A stretch of DNA of 64,000 bases from Acaudatibacter sp963835495. GTDB lineage: Bacteria; Pseudomonadota; Alphaproteobacteria; Caulobacterales; Caulobacteraceae. Positions 43,846 through 50,956 of this stretch are shown here, in pieces. The stretch is taken from NCBI GenBank assembly GCA_963835495.1, contig CAWIFQ010000005.1, positions 1,860,001 to 1,924,000 on the forward strand. The letters are read 5' to 3'. The stretch's first letter is position 1. Every line of letters starts with the position of its first letter. A program made the position numbers and the translations under genes. Under the pieces are notes generated by a model. The model was not told the DNA's origin. It made no database searches and was given only the letters and a program-made list of their open reading frames with translations.

Positions 43846-44382
43846 TCGTCCGCGCGGCGGCGGACAGCGATGTCGCGGCGATCGCGGCGATCTATGGTCA
43901 CCATGTGCTGCACAGCACCGGCACCTTCGAGGAGACGCCGCCGTCGGAGGCGGAGACCGCCGCGCGGATCGCCGCGGTGGCGGCGCTGAGGCTGCCCTAC
44001 CTGGTCTCGGCGGACGAGAGCGGCCAGATCACCGGCTTCGCCTATGCCAGCGCGTTTCGGCACACGCCCGGCCTATCGCTACACCGCCGAGGACAGCGTC
44101 TACATCCATCCGGGTCACATGGGCCGCGGGCTCGGCAAGGCGCTGGTGGGCGAAGTGATCGCGGCCTGTGAGGCGCTGGGCGTGCGCCAGATGATCGCCG
44201 TGATCGGCGACAGCGCCAACGCCGGCTCGATCGGGCTGCACCGCTCGCTGGGCTACGAGGACGCCGGCGTCGGCCGCGGCTTCGGCTTCAAGTTCGGCCG
44301 CTGGGTCGACGTGGTCTGGATGCAGAAGACGCTGGGGCCGGGGTCGGAGGCGCCGCCGGTGGGCGAGGGGCTGGCGCTGTAA
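43842..44382 (+). CDS. GNAT acetyltransferase, phosphinothricin-acetyltransferase-like (one frameshift)
   Basis: About 179 residues starting GTG 43842, overlapping the peptidase stop. VIVRAAADSDVAAIAAIYGH, TFEETPPSE, YTAEDSVYIHPGHMGRGLGK and NAGSIGLHRSLGYEDAGVGR are characteristic of Pat/Bar-type acetyltransferases. These acetylate methionine sulfone/sulfoximine or phosphinothricin-like compounds. One extra C near 44060 (TTTCGGCACACG) breaks the frame. Translational coupling to the peptidase is implied by the overlap. Confidence 0.82.
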
Positions 44383-44401
44383 GGACTGACAGGGTGCGGG
44401 C

Positions 44402-44519
44402 GGCGGCCCCCTCCACCGCTCCGCGGTCCCCCTCCCCCGATGGGGGAGGAGATTCTGGCCGGGCCTTTTTTCTCCTCACCCGTAGGGGAGGGGGACCCCG
44501 AAGGGGTGGAGGGGGCACG
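44402..44519. repeat. Intergenic palindromic repeat, family A, copy 3
   Basis: The left arm (44405-44452) contains CCCCCTCCACCGCTCCGCGG and CCCCTCCCCCGATGGGGGAG. The right arm (44470-44517) contains CTCCTCACCCGTAGGGGAGG then GGACCCCGAAGGGGTGGAGG. It separates the convergent acetyltransferase and hybrid kinase genes. Confidence 0.8.
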
Positions 44520-44536
44520 CGGCCGCGTGATGGTCC

Positions 44537-46801
44537 CTAAGGCTCCGCCGCCGGGTCGGACAGCAGTGCGGCGATGCGGCGGGCGAGGTCGGCCTTGGCG
44601 TAGGGCTTGGAGATCAGGTGCACGCCCTCGTCCAGCCGTCCCTGGTGGATGATGGCGTTGTCGGTGTAGCCGGAGGTGAACAGCACCGGCATTCCCGGTC
44701 GCAGCTCGCGCATGCGCTGGGCGAAATCGCGGGTGCGCAAGGGGCCGGGCATGACCACGTCGGTGAAGACGAGGTCGACCCGCTCGCCGCGCTCGAGCAC
44801 CGCCAGCGCCTGCTCGGCGTCGGCGGCCTCGAGCCGCTCGTAGCCCAGCTCCTCGATCATCGCCATCGCGGCCTCGCGCACGGCCTCCTCGTCCTCGACC
44901 ACCAGGATGGTGCGGCCGGCCTCGGGCCGCGGCGGCGTGTCCAGCATCAGCAGGGTGGTCTGTTCGGCCTGCTGCGAGCGCGGCAGGTAGAGCTTCACCG
45001 TCGTGCCCTGGCCGAGCTCGCTGTAGATCTGGATGTGGCCGTTCGACTGCCTGACGAAGCCATAAACCATCGACAGCCCGAGCCCGGTGCCCTTGCCGTC
45101 GACCTTGGTCGTGAAGAAGGGCTCGAACACCCGCGCCCGGACGTCCTCCGGCATGCCCTCGCCGGTGTCGGTGACGGCGATCATCACATACTGGCCCGGC
45201 GCCACGTCCTGGACCGTCCGGGCGTAGGCCTCGTCGAGCGACGCGTTGTTGATCTCGACCGTCAGCCGGCCGCCGCCCGGCATGGCGTCGCGGGCGTTGA
45301 GGGCCAGGTTGAGGATCGCGCTCTCGACCTGGGCCGGGTCGGCGACCGTGTTCCACAGGCCGCCGGCGACGACGGTCTCCACCTCGATCGCCTCGCCCAG
45401 CGTGCGGCGCAGCAGATCGGCCATGTCGCCGACCAGGCGCGAGAGGTTGACCACCTTGGGCGCCAGCGGCTGGCGGCGGGCGAAGGCGAGCAGCTGGCGG
45501 GTCAGCTGGGCGGCGCGCTCGGCGCCGTAGAGCGCGTTCTTCAGCCGCTGCTGGCCGCGCTCGTCGCCGGCGACGGAGCGCTGCAGCAGCTCGAGATTGC
45601 CGCGGATGACCTGCAGCAGGTTGTTGAAGTCATGGGCGACGCCGCCGGTCAGCTGCCCGATCGCCTCCATGCGCTGCGACTCGCGCAGCCGCTCGTCGGC
45701 CCGCACCCGATCGGTGATGTCGCGGATCGAACCGATCAGCCGGTCGGTCACGCCCTCGGTGTTCTGCACCGGCGCCAGGATCGACTCCCAGACCCGGGGT
45801 CCGCCCGGCAGGCGAGGCAGGTCCTCGCGGCTGGTCACCGGCCGCCCGCCGGACCTGACGCGCTGATAGTGCTTGGTCAGGCGCGCGGCGATCTCGGGCG
45901 GCAGCAGGTCGGCGATGGCCCGGCCACGGACGCGCTCGGCCGAGACGTTCAGCGCCTTCGCGAACGCCGGGTTGATGTCGGCGATGACGAAGCGATCGTC
46001 ATCCTCGGCGTTGAGCACCATCAGGTAGTCGGGGACATTGTTGAAGATGGCGCTGGTGAGAGCGCCCATGGCCTCGCGCTCGCTCTCGGCCTGCCTGGCC
46101 TCGGACACCGCCTTGTCGAGCCGCCGGTTGATCGCGGCGAGCGTCACCAGACCGGCCGTCAGTGTGGCCAGCGCCAGCAGGGAGACAGCCATGCCGACGA
46201 CCAGCGTCGCGTCCTGCGTGACGCGGGCGTCGATTGTCCGGGTGTTGAGAAGCTCGTTCTCCTCGGCGACTATCTTCGCAGCCGAGTCGCGGATCGCGAC
46301 CATGGCGGCGCTGCCGTTGCCGCTGGTCACCGACTGCTTAGCCCCGTCGAAGTCGCCAGCCTGACCGAGCTGCACCACGTGCATCACGCCGGCGCGTCGG
46401 CGCTCGACCAGGCGGATCAGGCTGGCGACTTCGCCGGCGCGCTTCGGGTTGTCGGCGACGAGGGACTGGAGTTGCGATTCCGTCGGCGATAGCCCGGCTT
46501 CGGCCTCCCGGTAAGGGCGCAGGTAGCCGGCGTCCTCGGTGATCAGAAACCCGCGCTCGCTGTCCTCGGCGGTCTGCAGCGAGGACACCAGCTGCTGGGT
46601 GGTCTCGATGACGGAGCGGGTGTGTTCCACCCAGGCCCGCGCCCGGCTGAGGGTGCCGAGCTGGTTGATCACAAGGAAGACGCTAAGGCCGCCCACCAGA
46701 AGGGCCAACGCGATCGCGGCGGCGACGATACGCTTGAACCCCAAGACCACGACCTCGAAGGCGACCAAGGGACCGAAGGCCGGCGCCCCGCCCCCTGTCA
46801 T
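44537..46801 (-). CDS. Hybrid sensor histidine kinase with CHASE3, PAS and receiver domains
   Basis: A 754-residue protein. TM1 is about residues 22-45 (KRIVAAAIALALLVGGLSVF), followed by a periplasmic CHASE3 domain (TAEDSERGFLITEDAGYLRP) and TM2 about 198-220. Then come a PAS domain (DYLMVLNAEDDDRFVIADIN), HisKA with the acceptor His in QLTGGVAHDFNNLLQVIRGN, HATPase (NLALNARDAMPGG; DTGEGMPEDV; GKGTGLGLSMVYGFV) and a C-terminal receiver domain (TILVVEDEEAVREAAM, with phospho-Asp in VDLVFTDVVMPG). The HDFNN version of the H-box is common in hybrid kinases. No partner regulator is adjacent. Confidence 0.9.
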   Translation of the reverse strand: MTGGGAPAFGPLVAFEVVVLGFKRIVAAAIALALLVGGLSVFLVINQLGTLSRARAWVEHTRSVIETTQQLVSSLQTAEDSERGFLITEDAGYLRPYREAEAGLSPTESQLQSLVADNPKRAGEVASLIRLVERRRAGVMHVVQLGQAGDFDGAKQSVTSGNGSAAMVAIRDSAAKIVAEENELLNTRTIDARVTQDATLVVGMAVSLLALATLTAGLVTLAAINRRLDKAVSEARQAESEREAMGALTSAIFNNVPDYLMVLNAEDDDRFVIADINPAFAKALNVSAERVRGRAIADLLPPEIAARLTKHYQRVRSGGRPVTSREDLPRLPGGPRVWESILAPVQNTEGVTDRLIGSIRDITDRVRADERLRESQRMEAIGQLTGGVAHDFNNLLQVIRGNLELLQRSVAGDERGQQRLKNALYGAERAAQLTRQLLAFARRQPLAPKVVNLSRLVGDMADLLRRTLGEAIEVETVVAGGLWNTVADPAQVESAILNLALNARDAMPGGGRLTVEINNASLDEAYARTVQDVAPGQYVMIAVTDTGEGMPEDVRARVFEPFFTTKVDGKGTGLGLSMVYGFVRQSNGHIQIYSELGQGTTVKLYLPRSQQAEQTTLLMLDTPPRPEAGRTILVVEDEEAVREAAMAMIEELGYERLEAADAEQALAVLERGERVDLVFTDVVMPGPLRTRDFAQRMRELRPGMPVLFTSGYTDNAIIHQGRLDEGVHLISKPYAKADLARRIAALLSDPAAEP

Positions 46802-46902
46802 CTCTTATCGAACGATGTGGGCCCAGGCTCAAGCCAGTTTTCGTCAAGTTTTCAACGCATTCAGCCTACCGCAAATGGAGCGGGCCGCGATCTGGAGCCT
46901 AC

Positions 46903-47379
46903 TCAGACGAAACAGGCGATCTCGGCGAACTGGCCGGCGACCGGATAGCCGGTGACCTCGACCCCGGCGGCGTCGAGCCAGGCATGGGCGTCGATCGCTC
47001 TCTCGCGGCCCTTGGCGGCGCCGAAGTGCAGCACGCTGGCGACCCCGCGCCGCCGCAGCATGATCCGCGCGGCCATGGCCTGGGGCAGGCAGACCGCCTT
47101 GAACGGGACGTGACGGGCCGCGCGGGTCGTGGCCCAGCCGATGTCCTCGGCGAGCTGCGCTGCCTGTGGCGAGGCGACCCGCTGCGCCAGGCTTACGCGC
47201 TCGTCGGTCGGCGGCACGAAGGCGCCCAGCCGCCGGGCCAATTGGGGGAAGGGCACCGCCAGCAGCGCGATGCGCGCCACCAGCAGCCAGATGGCGGCCT
47301 CGATCAGCAGCCCGCGCCGTCGCCCGCCGATCTGTCCGAACCGCCGCAGCTTGCGCGCCAGTCGCCGCAGCCGCCTCAC
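46903..47379 (-). CDS. Lasso peptide biosynthesis B2-type protein (transglutaminase-like leader peptidase)
   Basis: A 158-residue protein of the B2 family (transglutaminase-like fold), which cuts leader peptides from lasso-peptide precursors. The triad is visible: Cys97 in FKAVCLPQAMAARIMLRRRG, His132 and Asp136 in DAHAWLDAAGVEVTGYPVAG. The N-terminal 45 residues are basic then hydrophobic (AIWLLVARIALLAVPFP). The start ATG 47379 overlaps the TGA of the 61-codon chimeric gene as ATGA. Neither a B1 (PqqD-like) nor a cyclase (asparagine-synthetase-like) gene is present, so its substrate is unclear. Confidence 0.82.
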   Translation of the reverse strand: MRRLRRLARKLRRFGQIGGRRRGLLIEAAIWLLVARIALLAVPFPQLARRLGAFVPPTDERVSLAQRVASPQAAQLAEDIGWATTRAARHVPFKAVCLPQAMAARIMLRRRGVASVLHFGAAKGRERAIDAHAWLDAAGVEVTGYPVAGQFAEIACFV

Positions 47380-47561
47380 GCGGATCGTCCCCGGCCGGCG
47401 AACGGATGGATCAGCTGGCCGAACAGACCCTCCGGAACCCCTTCGGCGCCGAAGGTCTGGGGCCGGCGTCCGCTCGGCATGTGGAAGGTGCCGAAGATCA
47501 GGTCCCAGACCGGGAACATCCCCGACTTCGGGTAAGACGCCAGCCAGGCGACCTCGGTCAC
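47376..47561 (-). pseudogene. 61-codon chimera: sulfotransferase start fused to a sterol desaturase-type end
   Basis: The first 14 residues, MTEVAWLASYPKSG, are the N-terminal PAPS-loop signature of sulfotransferases (WLASYPKSGNTW in intact members). The remaining residues, MFPVWDLIFGTFHMPSGRRP and onward to GQLIHPFAG, look like the C-terminal end of fatty-acid hydroxylase/sterol desaturase proteins (FPxWDxLFGTFxxP). The frame is continuous and is stitched to both neighbours by ATGA overlaps. It looks like an in-frame deletion that removed most of two genes (or everything between them). A functional mini-protein cannot be excluded. Confidence 0.6.
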
Positions 47562-48490
47562 GCAGCCCCTTCCCGCGCTTCGATCTGGTCCCAGTGGCGC
47601 TCGAGCTGGTCGATCGTCGCCGCCATCGCCGCGAAATCCAGCGGGCGCGTGAGGAAGAAGACGCCGCCGCTGTTGGCGACGGCGGCCGCCACCCGGAAGT
47701 AGAGCGGCCCCTGGTCCATCTTGGCGATCAGGCGCGGCCGGTAGGCGTTCTGGCGCAGCAGCAGGGCCGCATCGACGACGTTCGGCCGTTCTATGCCCGT
47801 CCGGTGAGGGCCGCGAGCCTCGCGCAGCGCGTACACCGGCCCAGCCGGCAAGGGACGCGCCTCGGCCGGCGTCGCCATCTGCTCCATGTAGAACTTGGCC
47901 AACCGACCCCGCACCGGCCGGCCCTGCCGATCGCCGAGGTCAAGCCGCGTGATGGCCTGGGCCCAGAGCTTCGGCAGGCGGCCGTCCGGGTTGACCATGG
48001 GACGACCGTCCGCGGCGAGGCTGACCACGCAGAAGTCGTCCGTCACCAGAGAATAGCCGCGTTGCACCAGGGCCGCGGCGAGGGTGGATTTGCCGGCGCC
48101 CGACGCACCGAGAAACAGCGCCGCTCGCCCGTTCAGCTCGACGCCGCTGGCGTGCAGCACCACCAGGCCCCGCTGGTGCAGCAGGATGCCGAACACCGTC
48201 CCTATCAGGAAGGTCACCACATCGCCCGGCTCGGCGTCTGGCTCCGGCTGATAGTCGATGGTCCGCCCGCCGCTCAGCAGGAACCTGGCGACGCCGGGGA
48301 TCTGGAGCAGGAACCGGTCTGGGCCCATGGCCCAGGTCGGGCCGGACGACGTGGCGTCTTCGAGCTGCTCGGGCACGGACGCTGTCTGGATCACAACATC
48401 GGGCGTCTCGACGGGGGATGCATCGGCATAGAGGCCGGGCATCTCGACGTCGCTGGAGACCGTCAGCCCCGCGATGCGATAGCGATGCAC
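47558..48490 (-). CDS. HprK-like serine kinase of RiPP-type clusters
   Basis: A 310-residue protein with an HPr kinase-like P-loop: LFLGASGAGKSTLAAALVQR (Walker A about 128-136) preceded by GLVVLHASGVEL and followed by YSLVTDDFCVVS. It lacks the HPr kinase N-terminal domain; the first 90 residues (MHRYRIAGLTVSSDVEMPGL) are typical of HprK homologues next to lasso-peptide genes, some of which phosphorylate precursor peptides. The start is GTG 48490, in the context TGAGTG. Its stop overlaps the chimeric mini-gene. The substrate is unknown. Confidence 0.8.
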   Translation of the reverse strand: MHRYRIAGLTVSSDVEMPGLYADASPVETPDVVIQTASVPEQLEDATSSGPTWAMGPDRFLLQIPGVARFLLSGGRTIDYQPEPDAEPGDVVTFLIGTVFGILLHQRGLVVLHASGVELNGRAALFLGASGAGKSTLAAALVQRGYSLVTDDFCVVSLAADGRPMVNPDGRLPKLWAQAITRLDLGDRQGRPVRGRLAKFYMEQMATPAEARPLPAGPVYALREARGPHRTGIERPNVVDAALLLRQNAYRPRLIAKMDQGPLYFRVAAAVANSGGVFFLTRPLDFAAMAATIDQLERHWDQIEAREGAA

Positions 48491-48595
48491 TCAGTTCTCC
48501 GCTCGGCCGAACATCGCGGCCGCACACGGCTTAGTGGACAAGGCGAGGCCGCGTCCAGATCGAATTTGCCGCCGCGGGGCGGGCGAAGTCGTCGG

Positions 48596-50758
48596 CTAGA
48601 ACCGCTTCTCGACCCGCAAGCCGTATTGCCCGGGCGGCCCGGCGTAACGCAGCAGGAATGGCAGGCCGACATTGGTGGCGACGATGTAATGAAGGTCGGT
48701 GGCGTTCAGCGCGTAGAGGGTGAATTTCCAGTCGCGCCGCGCATAGGCGATCTCGGCGTTGAGCAGATTGCGCGCCGGCAGGAACTCGCCGAAGTGCTGG
48801 AACGGCGTCGACCACTGCCCGCCGGTGTACGAGTAGTCGATCCGTGGGGTGAGCGTAGCGTCACCGGGCAGGGCGATTGCGTATTGGGCGCCGATGTTGG
48901 CGGTCCAGTCCGGGGCGAGGGGCAGGGGGCGGCCGCCTAGCGCGACCGGGGCGGGACCGCCCGGCGCGTTCGGGTCGACGATCGTCACCGCGCCGAGCCG
49001 GCTGCGCTCGTAGGAGAGCCCGCCGTTCAAGCTGAGCGGCCCGAACACGGCCTGCGCCTCGCCCTCGAAGCCGTAGGCCGAGGTCGTGCCGCCGACGTTC
49101 TGGATCAGGTTGGTCTGGGTCGGCGTGGTGAACTGCAGCTGGAAGTGCCGGTAGAGCGTGTAGTAGACGCCCAGCTGCGCCCGCAGATGCCCATCGAAGA
49201 AAGTCGGCTTCCAGCCGCCTTCGAAATCAGTCACCTCTTCGGGGCCGAACGGCGTGGCTGGGTCGGTGTTGATCCCGTTCTGCTTATGCCCCTCGGCGAC
49301 GAACGCGTAGAGCGTATTGTCCTCGTTCGGCCGGTAGTTCAGCGCCACCTTGCCGGTGACCGCGTTGTCGTCGGTGGTGGCGTGCAGGACCACGCCGGTG
49401 GCCGGAAGGTTGTCGAAGAAGTTGTTGTCATCGAGCGTGAACGACGAGTGGGTGAACCGGGCGCCGGCCTGGATCTGCAGCGTCGGCGTGATGTCGTAGG
49501 TCACCTGGCCGAACACCGCGTCGGTGGTCTTTGGCGTGTGATAGATGATGTTGATGTCGAAGACGCCGGGGGGCACGCCGATGTCGAAGCCGCCGTTCGG
49601 CGGCAAATCGACCGTGTCGCTCTGGAAGTAGACGCCGCCGACCCACCTCAGCGGCCCCTTGTCGGGCGACACCAGGTTCACCTCTTCCGAATACATGCGC
49701 TCCTGGCCGTAGTCGGTGAAGGTGAACGGGAAAAGCGAGGTCCCGTCGACGTCGATGTTCTGGTTGGTGATGCCGTACTGATAGGACGAGATCGAGCGCA
49801 GCACGATGCCGCTCTGGAACGTGTAGGCGGCGTTCAGCGTCAGGCCGTAAAATTTGTCGGTACCGTAGTTGAACGCGTTGTTGCTGACGTGGAAGGGGTC
49901 GCTGGGATTGAGCGTCGCGCCGCCGGTGGCGGGGTCGACCGCCGGATCGGCGACCGAACCGCCGTGGTCGATGTAGTCGTAGTAGCCCTTCAGCGTGACC
50001 TTGAACTGGTCGGTCGGCTGCCACAGCAGTCCGACCCGGATGGCGCCCTCCAGCAGCCGTCCCGGCGTGCCGTGGAACGGCGTCGTCCACGGGCCGCTGA
50101 CCTGGTAGAAACTGTCGCGGGTCTCGCCGTCCGCGGCGATACGGATGGCGAAGGTGTCGCTGACCGGCAGGTTAACGTAGCCGCGCAGCAGGCCGTCGCT
50201 GTAGTTGCCATACTGGCCTTCGAGATCGCCGCTGAAATGGCTCAGCGAGGGATCGTTGGTGGTGATGAACACCGCTCCGCCGGTCGCGTTCTGGCCGGCG
50301 AAGGTCCCCTGCGGCCCGCGCAGCACCTCGACATTGGAAATGTCGTAGTAGGGAGCGTCCTGGAAGAAACCCGGGAACGAGGCAACGCCATCCCAGTAGG
50401 TGACGACGCCTGACGGCGTCTGCACATTGGTCAGATCTTTGCCAATGCCGCGAATGTTGAACAGGTTGCCCTGACCGAAGTCGGTCACCGTCAGTGACGG
50501 CGTGTGAAACTGCAGGTCGTCCAGCGTCCGGATGCCCTCGGACTGCAAAGAGCCGCCGGCGATGACGCTGGCCGCCACCGGCGCGGTCTGCAGGTTGGTG
50601 GTGCGGCGCTCGGCGGTGATCGTCAGCGGCGCGACGGTCGGAGCGGTCGCCGTGGCGTGATCAGCGTCAGTGTCGGCCGCGCGCGCCGCGCCGGCCATGG
50701 TCAGCACGGCCGCCAAGACCCCAGCCGCGGTCGAAAGGCGCAGAGCGCGCTTGGTCAT
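48596..50758 (-). CDS. TonB-dependent outer-membrane receptor
   Basis: A 720-residue receptor. It has a signal peptide (MTKRALRLSTAAGVLAAVLT, cleavage near ARA), a TonB box-like APLTITAERRTT, a plug domain (NIRGIGKDL; VEVLRGPQGTFAGQNATGGA) and a 22-strand barrel ending in Phe (GQYGLRVEKRF), as usual for outer-membrane insertion. Start ATG 50758 has GGGGG 4 bases ahead. Its neighbours and shared operator motifs (50823 and 50918) suggest uptake of the oligosaccharide handled by the rhamnosidase/GH172 locus. Uptake of a peptide from the adjacent RiPP-like operon is the alternative. Confidence 0.88.
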   Translation of the reverse strand: MTKRALRLSTAAGVLAAVLTMAGAARAADTDADHATATAPTVAPLTITAERRTTNLQTAPVAASVIAGGSLQSEGIRTLDDLQFHTPSLTVTDFGQGNLFNIRGIGKDLTNVQTPSGVVTYWDGVASFPGFFQDAPYYDISNVEVLRGPQGTFAGQNATGGAVFITTNDPSLSHFSGDLEGQYGNYSDGLLRGYVNLPVSDTFAIRIAADGETRDSFYQVSGPWTTPFHGTPGRLLEGAIRVGLLWQPTDQFKVTLKGYYDYIDHGGSVADPAVDPATGGATLNPSDPFHVSNNAFNYGTDKFYGLTLNAAYTFQSGIVLRSISSYQYGITNQNIDVDGTSLFPFTFTDYGQERMYSEEVNLVSPDKGPLRWVGGVYFQSDTVDLPPNGGFDIGVPPGVFDINIIYHTPKTTDAVFGQVTYDITPTLQIQAGARFTHSSFTLDDNNFFDNLPATGVVLHATTDDNAVTGKVALNYRPNEDNTLYAFVAEGHKQNGINTDPATPFGPEEVTDFEGGWKPTFFDGHLRAQLGVYYTLYRHFQLQFTTPTQTNLIQNVGGTTSAYGFEGEAQAVFGPLSLNGGLSYERSRLGAVTIVDPNAPGGPAPVALGGRPLPLAPDWTANIGAQYAIALPGDATLTPRIDYSYTGGQWSTPFQHFGEFLPARNLLNAEIAYARRDWKFTLYALNATDLHYIVATNVGLPFLLRYAGPPGQYGLRVEKRF

Positions 50759-50822
50759 GATACCCCCGACGTTTCCCAAGGCGCGCTCAAATAGGCGCGC
50801 CATATTGTCATTGACGATCACG

Positions 50823-50834
50823 CTCGCATGTTAG
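50823..50834 (-). promoter_or_regulatory. Operator motif copy 1 (CTAACATGCGAG)
   Basis: On the minus strand this reads CTAACATGCGAG, one base from the CTAACATGCCAG found at 50918 and 55139. It lies 65 bases upstream of the TonB receptor start and just downstream of a TTGACT -35-like hexamer (50848-50843, minus strand), so a bound repressor would cover the promoter. It is part of a four-site family in this locus. Confidence 0.6.
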
Positions 50835-50917
50835 CTTGATGCAGTCAACGCGATCTTGCTGCGTATTGAGCTAATTTGATCGAAAAAGGACGACGCCTTG
50901 GTCGGCGACGCGGATAA

Positions 50918-50929
50918 CTAACATGCCAG
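50918..50929 (+). promoter_or_regulatory. Operator motif copy 2 (CTAACATGCCAG)
   Basis: CTAACATGCCAG is identical over 12 bases to the motif in the divergent promoter at 55139. It lies 95 bases from copy 1, in the gap between the rhamnosidase gene and the TonB receptor gene. Two sites in one promoter region would allow cooperative or looping repression. Confidence 0.65.
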
Positions 50930-50949
50930 TCCTGCCGATCGGCAGGACT
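50928..50949. other. Perfect 22-bp palindrome after the rhamnosidase gene
   Basis: AGTCCTGCCGA (50928-50938) is followed at once by its exact reverse complement (50939-50949). It sits 7 bases past the rhamnosidase stop and overlaps the last two bases of operator copy 2. There is no T run, so it is a poor intrinsic terminator. It could be a transcript-end stabilising hairpin or a dimeric protein site. Confidence 0.7.
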
Positions 50950-50956
50950 GCGCTAC

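Noticed and set aside
47940..48527. A minus-strand frame beginning MCGRDV upstream of the HprK-like gene, which could recall the MCG start of asparagine-synthetase-like lasso cyclases
   Set aside because: The start is GTG and only three residues match. The rest is the out-of-frame shadow of the kinase and shows no cyclase motif.
48491..48595. Short peptide ending AMFGRAEN just before the HprK-like start, considered as a lasso precursor
   Set aside because: No ribosome site, no leader-like sequence and only 7-16 codons. It is in frame with the end of the TonB receptor after its stop.
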